Positions 7,128-13,707 of a DNA stretch of 13,707 bases are shown here, piece after piece. Position numbers and translations under genes: made by a program. Every line of letters begins with the position of its first letter. Position 1 is the stretch's first letter. A model generated the notes under the pieces. The model worked only from the letters and a program-made list of their open reading frames with translations, had not been told where the DNA came from and ran no database searches. This stretch comes from an uncultured Bacteriovorax sp. (GTDB taxonomy: Bacteria > Bdellovibrionota > Bacteriovoracia > Bacteriovoracales > Bacteriovoracaceae), in contig CAMLRB010000090.1 of the NCBI GenBank assembly GCA_946482295.1, forward strand, positions 1 through 13,707, written 5' to 3'.

Positions 7128-7874
7128 TTAGTTTGGAAGATCGTATGTATCATCCGTTGCGAATTCCAAATGAAATGCGACACAATCAGTTGGATTTGCG
7201 ACACTTGTAACATACGGGATATCATAAAAGGCATTTGGACATCCATTCATCGGGGAACCATACGACTTACAACGATGGTCAGATTGAATGCCAATTACTT
7301 CTAGAATATATGGCTGAGTGGTACCACTAGGAGGTGTAAAACGAACAGTGTTGGAATAAGTATTAACATTAGCTACAAGTTCTTCATAAAGTCCTAAAGA
7401 TTCACCTTCTTTTTTAAGAGAAACCAAAACTTTTAGTTTATCCCAGTTATTAATTGTACCAATTGCACATCTTCTATTTTGTGAAGAGAGTTCATTTGCC
7501 ATGGCGCGAACTGGTTTCATTCGAACTGCAAAGCTGGCATCTGTTCTAAATTGGTTTTGAGATATAGTTGCAGGTAAATTTTTTGAAGACCAATAAGTTA
7601 CTCCAAATGTACCTGGTCCATTTAGAACAATTCTTGGGATATTTTTATAATAACATTGAGTCGCACCTGCTCGAGCAACTCCATCTGAACAACCAGTTAG
7701 TCCGCCAGTTCCACCTGTGCCGCCCGTTCCGCCAGTACCACCAGTTCCACCTGTACCACCAGTACCAATTGGATTTGTAATATAGTTCACTGTTGATCCT
7801 GCTTTCTTTTCAGCACACGAGCCTAAGAGAAGAAGGGTGAACATCATAAGAGGAATTGTTTTATTCATTTTCAT
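7128..7874 (-). CDS. Lipoprotein with TGG-repeat linker and six-cysteine domain, unknown function
   Basis: I do not recognise the family. A type II signal peptide ends in the lipobox LGSC, with Cys20 the lipidation site. After a short spacer come seven exact TGG tripeptides (38-58), a flexible Gly/Thr linker that would hold the following domain away from the membrane. The globular part (about 62-248) has six cysteines (C62, C74, C136, C202, C212, C231), possibly three disulfides, and reads as mostly beta with many Asn, Thr and Tyr. The start has AGG 5 bases before ATG; a second in-frame ATG at codon 3 is possible. The gene is alone on its transcript, facing away from the sigma-like gene, with a strong terminator behind. 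A surface or periplasmic binding role is a guess from architecture. Confidence 0.8.
   Translation of the reverse strand: MKMNKTIPLMMFTLLLLGSCAEKKAGSTVNYITNPIGTGGTGGTGGTGGTGGTGGTGGLTGCSDGVARAGATQCYYKNIPRIVLNGPGTFGVTYWSSKNLPATISQNQFRTDASFAVRMKPVRAMANELSSQNRRCAIGTINNWDKLKVLVSLKKEGESLGLYEELVANVNTYSNTVRFTPPSGTTQPYILEVIGIQSDHRCKSYGSPMNGCPNAFYDIPYVTSVANPTDCVAFHLEFATDDTYDLPN
7701..7763 (-). repeat. Seven tandem 9-base repeats coding for (Thr-Gly-Gly)7
   Basis: Seven units of the form ACN-GGN-GGN lie head to tail inside the lipoprotein gene (minus strand). Third positions vary (GGT, GGC, GGA; ACT, ACA, ACG) while the protein is kept exact, so the tract is maintained by selection on the peptide rather than being a fresh duplication. 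Unit number could still vary between strains by slippage, in steps that keep the frame. Confidence 0.9.
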
Positions 7875-7918
7875 AAAAACCTACGAAACATGTGGTTTAA
7901 GGTTTAGTTCTCCATGAT

Positions 7919-7960
7919 CTAATCGACCGAATTAGTGGTTTTCTTGAAAAATTAATTCAA
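7919..7960. promoter_or_regulatory. Two operator-like inverted repeats between divergent genes
   Basis: CTAATCG (7919-7925) faces CGAATTAG (7928-7935), an inverted repeat with one extra base. TTGAA (7944-7948) faces TTCAA (7956-7960) across seven bases. Both lie in the 221-base gap between the divergent lipoprotein and sigma-like genes, about 45-86 bases upstream of the lipoprotein start. They may bind a regulator of the lipoprotein gene. The arms are short and AT-rich, so chance cannot be excluded. Confidence 0.25.
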
Positions 7961-8022
7961 TTGGGCAAAAGACAGCGCATTTCGTTACGCTAAGTATTTG
8001 AAATCGCTATATGTTGCAGAGG

Positions 8023-8051
8023 TTGTAAACATGACTGGTGTTGGATAGAAT
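8023..8051 (+). promoter_or_regulatory. Sigma70-type promoter of the sigma-like/anti-sigma operon
   Basis: A -35 box TTGTAA (8023-8028, four of six consensus bases) is followed by a 17-base spacer and a -10 box TAGAAT (8046-8051, five of six). The start of transcription would be near 8058, giving a leader of about 38 bases before the ATG at 8096. Because it looks like a housekeeping promoter, the sigma-like gene need not depend on its own product. Confidence 0.55.
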
Positions 8052-8095
8052 AGACAAGTCGCACTCCTAGGACTGGAAAACGCGATCTGGACCAT

Positions 8096-8593
8096 ATGAA
8101 AACTTCTGAGCTAGAAAAATTTATCCAAGGCCTTTCAAACGATCTTTATAGCATGGCATTTGTCATGATCCCTGATGATCTACAAGCTTCACAGTTAATG
8201 ATCGATTCCGTTCAGGCGTTTCTTTTACAGAAAAACTCACTTCTACAAAAGTGGGAAGATGATTTGTTGATGGCGGATGAAGAAAAACAGGAAATGTGTA
8301 AGAAGCATCTTCTTAAATTTATCTATGAACTTTCTAAGAAAAGATATGTTCAGTTGAAAATGAGTTTAAAGGACGTAGAAGATTCCAGTGGTTTCTTCTC
8401 GCTCGAACTAGATGAAAAGGCCGCTCTCTATTTAAAAGAGCGAGCGCATTTTGATTTGCTTGATTGCGAATTCATCTTGTCCAAATCGAGAGGTGAAGTC
8501 CTGGCCTATCTTTATAGTGCACGCTTAAAGATGGCCGAAAATATGAATACTGTCATGGCCCTGGACACAGTCATGCAACAACAAGGAAATTAG
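8096..8593 (+). CDS. Degenerate ECF sigma factor-like protein
   Basis: The 165-residue layout resembles a short ECF sigma factor. Residues 5-45 (LEKFIQGLSNDLYSMAF, then IPDDLQASQLMIDSVQAFL) look like region 2.1-2.2, the core-RNA-polymerase contact. Residues 70-88 (KHLLKFIYELSKKRYVQL) sit where the promoter-melting region 2.3-2.4 belongs. Residues 116-147, with GEVLAYLYSARLKM, look like the helix-turn-helix of region 4. Identity to classical motifs is low; for example, the acidic AEDLVQ signature is replaced by QASQLM. The main support is the next gene, which codes for a ZAS-type anti-sigma protein starting two bases later. It may be a divergent active sigma factor, or a decoy that binds polymerase or anti-sigma without directing transcription. 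The ATG has only a weak GGA site. Confidence 0.6.
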   Translation: MKTSELEKFIQGLSNDLYSMAFVMIPDDLQASQLMIDSVQAFLLQKNSLLQKWEDDLLMADEEKQEMCKKHLLKFIYELSKKRYVQLKMSLKDVEDSSGFFSLELDEKAALYLKERAHFDLLDCEFILSKSRGEVLAYLYSARLKMAENMNTVMALDTVMQQQGN

Positions 8594-8594
8594 T

Positions 8595-9014
8595 TTGGAT
8601 AGGGAAAGCTTAGCCTTTCGTTCAAATTGCATTCACTCCAAAAATATTTTCTCCCTTGCCGACCTGCCACAAGAAGACGAAACTTTTTTGAAAATCAAAG
8701 GCCACATCGACACATGTCGTGTGTGTAGTAGTCGATATGCTCAATTCAACTCTCAAGTTGAAGCTATGAGAATGTATATTCCGAAACCAATTATTGATAG
8801 AGAATCAAAAGAAGTTTTTGAAAGAGAAATTCATGAACTTTTCAAGGTACTTAATTTGAATTCGTCAGCAGCAGCAAAAGCGAAGCTGAAGCAAAAGCTT
8901 AAAAAAGTAGATGCTTTTGGCGCGAGTTTTATTGCTCATCTTACATCGAAGACGATGCTGAAGGCCTATGCACTAGCAGGCATCACTTATCTCACTCTTA
9001 AATACTTTTTTTAG
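8595..9014 (+). CDS. Zinc-finger (ZAS-type) anti-sigma factor-like protein with C-terminal membrane tail
   Basis: The 139-residue protein has the anti-sigma zinc signature H-x3-C-x2-C at H37, C41 and C44 (HIDTCRVC), with C12 and H14 upstream as candidates for the fourth ligand. In the ZAS family this N-terminal fold clamps an ECF sigma factor. A helical, lysine-rich linker (about 65-108) follows. The end of the chain (about 120-139) is hydrophobic and can form one membrane helix, but nothing follows it, so there is no periplasmic sensor domain. The start is TTG. It is chosen because AAGGA (8583-8587) lies 7 bases before it and no upstream alternative exists. The gene begins one base after the sigma-like stop, so the pair is translationally coupled. 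Its stop overlaps that of the opposing TonB-like gene. Confidence 0.65.
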   Translation: MDRESLAFRSNCIHSKNIFSLADLPQEDETFLKIKGHIDTCRVCSSRYAQFNSQVEAMRMYIPKPIIDRESKEVFEREIHELFKVLNLNSSAAAKAKLKQKLKKVDAFGASFIAHLTSKTMLKAYALAGITYLTLKYFF

Positions 9015-9949
9015 TTAATCTGAATCTGATAGTAGATAGAGAACTGCTTGCGGTTCTTAGTGAAAACTTTCGGTGGATTGGGCTGATTGAGTTGTTTCAA
9101 AGTTTCTTCAAAAAAATAATGTAGATCATCGTTTTCTGAAGATTTCAAAATTTTTACAGTAACGATGTTTCCAGCTTCGTCATAGTCGATTTTTCCAATG
9201 AGTAAATGCTTGCTGTCGAATACTTTGGAAAGTCCAGGTCGCTCAATGACAATTTTTTCGTAATTCGAGTAAATCTTAGAAAAATAATTTTTATAGCTAC
9301 GGACATAGAAAGAGTAATAAGCTTTTTCATCCGAATTCAATTCATCTTCAGAGACACCTTCTGGTCTTTCATAACGAATCTCAAAGTTCGATATTTTTTC
9401 GACGGCCTTATTAGAAGGGCCGAATCCTTTGCCCGCCTCATTTTTTAAAAGATCTTGCTCTTGAGAACGGGGAATAACTTTCTGAACCTTAGGATTAAAA
9501 TAAAAATGTGAGTTCTTTGAAGCTGAAACCGCAGGTGGACGCATGTTCAAGGCCTGAGATGATTCCATCTTTGGTGGGGGAGGAGTGGTATTTGAAAGTT
9601 GCGGGCCTAAATTTCCTAAAGACAAACCACCAGAACTAGCACCGCCAGATGGAGGTGTTTGGGGTCTTTGCGGTTTAAGCAGATCTGGCCGCCAGCTATT
9701 TTTAACGCCGTCTTTGATTCCAACCTTACGAAGCTTTTCGACTTCTGCCTGATTGATAACTTTAATACGGTCTATTTTCAGTGGGCGCGATTTATTTTCG
9801 TTCATGAGGGAGAAAATTTGATTCTGAAGCGCCTCTTTCTTAACCAATAAAAAGAGTAGGGCATGAATGGCAAGGGCCACGACAAGGGAGACACTGAATC
9901 GAGAAGTCGCTGTATTCTTGATCACTTCAGTATAATAACGCCTCTTCAT
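9011..9949 (-). CDS. TonB-family protein (TonB/TolA-like energy transducer)
   Basis: A short cytoplasmic N-terminus is followed by one membrane helix (about 18-36) containing His29, as in the TonB/TolA helices that engage ExbB/ExbD-type motors. The periplasmic part starts polar and has a small proline/glycine zone (PQRPQTPP near 93-100, TPPPP near 122-126). It ends in a TonB C-terminal-like fold (about 245-312): HLLIGKIDYDEAGNIVTVKI (248-267), a helix, then the closing strand FSIYYQIQIN. The usual long EP/KP repeats are missing. No exbB, exbD or TonB-dependent receptor lies in the window, so its partner is unknown; AgmX/PglI-like gliding or envelope machines use similar proteins. It converges on the anti-sigma gene with a 4-base stop overlap and diverges from the pseudo-kinase gene. 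The ribosome binding site is a weak GGG. Confidence 0.75.
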   Translation of the reverse strand: MKRRYYTEVIKNTATSRFSVSLVVALAIHALLFLLVKKEALQNQIFSLMNENKSRPLKIDRIKVINQAEVEKLRKVGIKDGVKNSWRPDLLKPQRPQTPPSGGASSGGLSLGNLGPQLSNTTPPPPKMESSQALNMRPPAVSASKNSHFYFNPKVQKVIPRSQEQDLLKNEAGKGFGPSNKAVEKISNFEIRYERPEGVSEDELNSDEKAYYSFYVRSYKNYFSKIYSNYEKIVIERPGLSKVFDSKHLLIGKIDYDEAGNIVTVKILKSSENDDLHYFFEETLKQLNQPNPPKVFTKNRKQFSIYYQIQIN

Positions 9950-9967
9950 TGGAAAACCCAGGTATTT

Positions 9968-10029
9968 TTGACCCTATTGTTGACCCGGGTACTCACAAAG
10001 GTAGAATCAAATTGGGTCAGACTGTCTGA
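9968..10029 (+). promoter_or_regulatory. Promoter with operator-like repeats for the pseudo-kinase gene
   Basis: TTGACC (9980-9985), a 16-base spacer and TAGAAT (10002-10007) form a good sigma70-type promoter, with the start of transcription near 10014. Around it lie a direct repeat TTGACCC (9968-9974 and 9980-9986, 12 bases apart) and the inverted copy GGGTCA (10014-10019). There is also a perfect 13-base palindrome TCAGAC-T-GTCTGA (10017-10029) at the start of the transcript. One repeat covers the -35 box and the palindrome lies just after +1, which are places where repressors commonly bind. The 106-base gap is shared with the divergent TonB-like gene, so one regulator could control both. 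Confidence 0.55.
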
Positions 10030-10055
10030 TCTTACTTTGCAAGGATTGCAATTTC

Positions 10056-11492
10056 ATGAAGAAGCTAGTGAATGCTCTAGAAAATAAACGTACCATGATC
10101 GGCATGCTCGTTTTGGCTGCGCTGATTTACACAACTTACAACATTCAAGAAAGCTCACAGCAATTGAAGAAGGTTACAAATCTGGAAAGTGGAATTCAGA
10201 CTTGCTTCACACGTGTGAACCAATCCTACACTGCAAATATTCTGAGCGATGCATCTTCTACTTACCTTACGCAAAATTTCCAAAATCTTACTGAGGAGTG
10301 TTTTGCAGAAGGTATTTTAAGTGCGGAAAATGGATTGAAGGCCCAGCTTCCAACAGTGTCAAAACTTCTTAGTACACTTGCTTCAAACGTACATTGGTTT
10401 CATGAAGATGTACTAGCACCAGCAAGTTCAAAAGGCCTTTCAGGGCAGGGGAGAGATGTTGGAACTCGCTTTGAAAAAATTGAAACAACTAAGGATCAAA
10501 TTTTAGAGTCGACTGATCAATATAAAACTCAAATCCACTCTCAACTTAATCAAGACAAAAGTCTCTTCTGTGTTTTTGCAACATTGCTCGCAATGCTCAT
10601 GGTGAGCGAATACATGAGCATGACTCGTAGAAGACTTTCAAATTCAGCTCGTGAAAAAGAAGCTTTCGCAGAATTGATGAGTGAAAATGATGGTGCTTCA
10701 AGTGTGAAGGCCGGAGAGATCATTAAAACGGCACTTGAACAAAACAGCCTCGTGAATTGTGCCCGTTTGTTTTCTAACTTCCACCAGTACACTTTAGTTG
10801 AAAGAAATAAAAATAAACTTTCGTTAGAGTCTTTGATAACTCCAACTCAAGTGCGATCAACATTAGTTTCAGAAGAAAATCTCTCAACAACTCTTGATAA
10901 AATTTGGGCCGATGATAGCATAGCAATACCGGCCGATAATAAAGGATCAAAAGTTTTGGAAGACATCAATTTAGAGCAAATGAGTTCTTCGCTAGTTGAT
11001 CTCCTTGCAGAAAAATTGTTTTCTCGCGGAGTTCAATTAGATATTAACGTAGCAGACACGCTGACTGTAAAAGGTAAGCAAGAGGAGTTGGAGCAAACGC
11101 TTTTCCATCTTTTAACTTTTGCAATTAATTCAACTCAATCAGAAAACAATGAAAAACATGTTTCTCTTTCTGCACATAAGTTAGGCGATGTTGTGGCCCT
11201 CGATCTTCTTTATTCTGGATTAGGATTTGAAGAAGGCGTTCTTAAATCAAGAGTGGGACTAATAAACGAATCAAGCGTGGCCTTGGATCTCGATCTTCAA
11301 GTTGCTCAAGCACTTCTTGATGAAATGGGTGCAAAAGTACAATTAGATAACAAACTCAACCAGCAAGGAGAAATTGTTGGTGGACGAATCAAAATCATTT
11401 TAAAAGCTGGTCAAAGAAAACTTGTTGATCTTAAAGTGGGCAACAAGAAAGATATTCTCGCATCACTGCAAGAATCACTTAAAGAAGCTTAA
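10056..11492 (+). CDS. Two-TM histidine-kinase-like protein with degenerate ATPase domain (putative pseudo-kinase)
   Basis: TM1 (about 13-29) and TM2 (about 168-186) flank a helical periplasmic domain with two cysteines, C50 and C82. The cytoplasmic part ends in what aligns with a HATPase_c domain (about 304-452): INLEQMSSSLVDLLAEKLFS, then a strand, then LEQTLFHLLTFAINST as the N-box, YSGLGFEEG as the G1 box, and a final GGRIKIIL strand. Key residues are lost. The N-box asparagine is Phe355 and the G1 aspartate, which binds adenine, is Tyr386. I see no H-box with a phospho-accepting histidine. It is therefore probably not an active kinase but a receptor or scaffold, perhaps acting through a partner kinase. 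AAGGA (10041-10045) precedes the ATG by 10 bases. No response regulator lies nearby. The stop overlaps that of the opposing gene by 4 bases. Confidence 0.65.
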   Translation: MKKLVNALENKRTMIGMLVLAALIYTTYNIQESSQQLKKVTNLESGIQTCFTRVNQSYTANILSDASSTYLTQNFQNLTEECFAEGILSAENGLKAQLPTVSKLLSTLASNVHWFHEDVLAPASSKGLSGQGRDVGTRFEKIETTKDQILESTDQYKTQIHSQLNQDKSLFCVFATLLAMLMVSEYMSMTRRRLSNSAREKEAFAELMSENDGASSVKAGEIIKTALEQNSLVNCARLFSNFHQYTLVERNKNKLSLESLITPTQVRSTLVSEENLSTTLDKIWADDSIAIPADNKGSKVLEDINLEQMSSSLVDLLAEKLFSRGVQLDINVADTLTVKGKQEELEQTLFHLLTFAINSTQSENNEKHVSLSAHKLGDVVALDLLYSGLGFEEGVLKSRVGLINESSVALDLDLQVAQALLDEMGAKVQLDNKLNQQGEIVGGRIKIILKAGQRKLVDLKVGNKKDILASLQESLKEA

Positions 11493-13707
11493 CGATTAAT
11501 TTCAGTTCTTAAAATTTGGGCAATCAACTCTTCTGTTTCTTTCAGGAGAGTTTGCTTAGATGTTTTCAACTCTTCAAAACGTTTTGTCACACGTTCTAAA
11601 TCAGTAAATGAAGGCACTTTTAAATTCAGAAGAATGTCTGAAATGTGAACACCGTTAGCATTTTGGAGAACAAATTTAATGAAATGGTTCATTAAACTTC
11701 CCGAGTGAAGATGGACGATTTCTTTTTCTTGGAATTTCATGATGAGGATAGAATCTTCATCGTTATTTTTAACCACGATAGATGTTAGCGGAAGTTGAAG
11801 TTCGCTTGGAGATTTAATTTTATAATCAACGAAAACGTCATCATTCTTTTGGTAAATTTGATGCGTTTTCAGCTTCACCAGTTCTTGGCTAATGAGTGGA
11901 TTACAGAAACTGATCGTTTGCGGTTTGCCATCTTCCATGACATCTAATTGAGATTTAAGATGCATTTTAAAGTGCGAAGCAAGTGAGAGCATGTGCCATG
12001 GATACGTTTCAGCATCAGTAGCAAATGTCGCTTTTAAACGGTTAAATTGCATTTTTAGAGCATCTGGATGCATTTCATTCAGTGACTCTGGATCTGTCTC
12101 CATGAGGCGATATGGCGCTTTTGTAGACTCTGGCATGAACGTTGTCTTCAAGAAGAAGCTTGGAACAAGAAGTGATTTAAGTTTTGCCTTTAATTTTGAT
12201 GGACCATCACTCAATTGAAGTTGAATAATTTGATGGCCGAGCATTGATGAGAAATATTCGCGAAATACATTTAAATTGATGGCCGAATGTTTAGGCGTTA
12301 ACCCAAAGTAATGGAAGAACGCTGTTCCGTATTGCTCGAGCTTGCCACGATACGCTTCAATTGGAGTCAGCTCAAGTTTTACATCAGTGGGATCATTTTG
12401 ATTAACAATAAGTAAAAGGGGGTAGCTTCTCTCTGGTCCTTGGCGAAGACCCAATAGCTCTGAAGCCACACTGTTTTTTCCATAGTGACTTTCATCGTGA
12501 CTGATGACTTCAACGTTGAAGAAAGTATCAAGTGAAGTGCATGAGCGTGTGAGGTTTTTGAAGAAACTTGGATGCGGAAGGTGTCCTGAATCTTTCGACG
12601 ATGTCGAAGATACAAGTTTACCTTCTATAATAGCATCTTGGTGAAATTCAAAAGTAATATCTTTATCGATTTCGTTTACGTATAGCGGTGTCATTACAGA
12701 ATTTTTATTTTTTAGAAAACTCTGGAACTCTTCAACTATTTTATTAAATTTATTAAAGCGCGAAAGGTTGCCTTTAAACTCAAACGCCAAACAAGATTCT
12801 TTTTGTTTGCGATTCATCTCGAAGAGGTGAGTGTTTTTTAAAGGAGCGGCTTCACGTTTTGTCAGAACATAAATAAAATGGGCGATTTCGCCTTTTCCTT
12901 TTAAGTCTTCTAGGTTGAAGCTGGCCTCAACTTTAAAATCCTTTAAAAGCTGTTCTACGCGTTCTGAGTGACTAGGGACAAAAAGTTTTTGGTTTGTAAA
13001 AACAAAGATCACGCCGTCTTTTTTCATTGAAGATTTTTGCGCTTGAATTTGTTGAACCAAAAAGTGGTGTGGGTTCGTCTTTGGAAGCTCTGTCAAATTA
13101 AGAACAATTCGGTGATAGAGTGTTTCAGTTCCAGGAAGAGCGGCTATGTTAAAAAATGAAGTTTGAGCAAGACCATCTTCCGGAGACAGACGATATTTTT
13201 CACGCATAATTTTGCAAATGAAAGGGATGACTTCATATTTGTGTTCAATTGCAATGCGAGTGAGGAAACTTAAAAATTGCAGTTCCTGGCAAATTTTCAA
13301 AAATTGTCCATCGATGAATTCTAGACCTTCAAACTCTGGGCAAATGAGATTGTTCCAATGAGAAACTTTAATGTTTGTTTCTTGAGCAAGCCAATGAGAA
13401 AGGGCCATTGAAGAAACATGGTTTCCTGCAAAACGAGTATTCATTGTTTTTGGCAGAAGGCAAACTTTCTTTGGGGAGAAATTTGAAGCTTTAGCTTCTG
13501 GCTTCAACCAAGTAGGGAACTTAATCAACATTTCATTTACGAGAAGACCGAATGAAAGATGCGAAAGTGAGTGAGAATAATTTCTTATAGAGTAAATTTT
13601 ATCGTCTTTTGGTGTTGAGATAAGTTTTATGAGTTCCGTGAGAGTTACATTTTCAAAAGCTTCTTTGAGTTTGAGAAGTTGATCTTTGTACTCATGGCTT
13701 GGACGAT
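11489..13707 (-). CDS. Large N6-adenine methyltransferase-like protein without a catalytic motif, 5' end beyond the window
   Basis: The reading frame is open to the window edge. The 680-codon stretch from the ATG at 13531 is preceded in frame by 58 sense codons, including HEYKDQLLKLKEAF near the edge. That ATG has no ribosome binding site, so the true start lies outside. Numbering from that Met, residues about 124-229 resemble the second half of a type I/IIG N6-methyltransferase: HHFLVQQIQAQKSSMKKDG, the strand VIFVFTNQKLF, a helix, then GEIAHFIYVLTKRE. However, the place for the catalytic NPP[FY] motif reads LNLTEL. The rest (about 260-640) is unrecognised. The C-terminus (about 640-680) is a charged coiled coil. 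It may be a degenerate DNA methyltransferase or a methyltransferase-fold protein with another role. No restriction or specificity subunit is visible. It converges on the pseudo-kinase gene. Confidence 0.6.
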   Translation of the reverse strand, partial: RPSHEYKDQLLKLKEAFENVTLTELIKLISTPKDDKIYSIRNYSHSLSHLSFGLLVNEMLIKFPTWLKPEAKASNFSPKKVCLLPKTMNTRFAGNHVSSMALSHWLAQETNIKVSHWNNLICPEFEGLEFIDGQFLKICQELQFLSFLTRIAIEHKYEVIPFICKIMREKYRLSPEDGLAQTSFFNIAALPGTETLYHRIVLNLTELPKTNPHHFLVQQIQAQKSSMKKDGVIFVFTNQKLFVPSHSERVEQLLKDFKVEASFNLEDLKGKGEIAHFIYVLTKREAAPLKNTHLFEMNRKQKESCLAFEFKGNLSRFNKFNKIVEEFQSFLKNKNSVMTPLYVNEIDKDITFEFHQDAIIEGKLVSSTSSKDSGHLPHPSFFKNLTRSCTSLDTFFNVEVISHDESHYGKNSVASELLGLRQGPERSYPLLLIVNQNDPTDVKLELTPIEAYRGKLEQYGTAFFHYFGLTPKHSAINLNVFREYFSSMLGHQIIQLQLSDGPSKLKAKLKSLLVPSFFLKTTFMPESTKAPYRLMETDPESLNEMHPDALKMQFNRLKATFATDAETYPWHMLSLASHFKMHLKSQLDVMEDGKPQTISFCNPLISQELVKLKTHQIYQKNDDVFVDYKIKSPSELQLPLTSIVVKNNDEDSILIMKFQEKEIVHLHSGSLMNHFIKFVLQNANGVHISDILLNLKVPSFTDLERVTKRFEELKTSKQTLLKETEELIAQILRTEINR

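Noticed and set aside
7568..7780. Plus-strand frame across the TGG repeat region with a His/Gln/Leu-rich end.
   Set aside because: It is the antisense of the Gly/Thr repeat, with no ribosome binding site; the minus-strand lipoprotein has a lipobox and start signals.
9863..10087. Plus-strand frame overlapping the starts of the TonB-like and pseudo-kinase genes.
   Set aside because: It crosses the divergent promoter region and is antisense to the TonB-like start; its end is just another frame of the pseudo-kinase start.
13529..13531. ATG as the start of the large minus-strand protein.
   Set aside because: There is no ribosome binding site and the frame stays open for 58 more codons to the window edge, with normal-looking protein sequence.

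Overview
The window is AT-rich, gene-dense bacterial chromosome with a Gram-negative envelope inventory: one beta-barrel protein, two lipoproteins with clear lipoboxes, a TonB-type protein and a chemoreceptor. Several traits together (a small Lys/Ala histone H1-like protein, Gly-Thr-Gly-repeat lipoproteins, many secreted or membrane proteins of no known role, tight packing) fit Bdellovibrionota, perhaps a Bacteriovorax/Peredibacter-like lineage. That placement is inference; no rRNA or tRNA gene is present to test it.

Layout. 1-386: AT-rich intergenic DNA with a probable terminator, A-tracts spaced close to the helical repeat, and a perfect inverted repeat just before a ribosome binding site. 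387-554: a 55-residue histone H1-like basic protein, closed by a textbook UUCG-loop terminator. 740-2203: miaB, the tRNA methylthiotransferase, followed by a hairpin. 2284-4922: a plus-strand operon of a small outer-membrane barrel, a lipoprotein Zn-aminopeptidase (COG4324 type, overlapping the barrel gene) and a GshB-like ATP-grasp enzyme. 7013-4919 (minus): a soluble periplasmic Cache/PDC-like protein followed 13 bases later by a chemoreceptor without a recognisable HAMP domain. 7874-7128 (minus): a lipoprotein with seven TGG repeats and six cysteines, ending in a strong terminator. 8096-9014: a degenerate ECF sigma-like protein and a zinc-finger anti-sigma-like protein with a bare membrane tail, behind a good promoter. 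9949-9011 (minus): a TonB-family protein. 10056-11492: a two-TM, histidine-kinase-like protein whose ATPase domain has lost key residues. 13707-11489 (minus): a large protein, still open at the window edge, that resembles an N6-adenine methyltransferase without its catalytic motif.

How it fits together. miaB and gshB are housekeeping. The rest is mainly envelope and sensing: a putative split chemoreceptor, a putative sigma/anti-sigma switch beside a TonB-type protein, and a pseudo-kinase transcribed from an operator-rich divergent promoter. All three convergent gene pairs meet with 4-base overlapping stop codons. The best candidates for something undescribed are the sigma-like/ZAS/TonB cluster, the Cache-plus-HAMP-less receptor pair, and the neighbouring pseudo-kinase and degenerate methyltransferase. 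None of these functions is proven by sequence alone.
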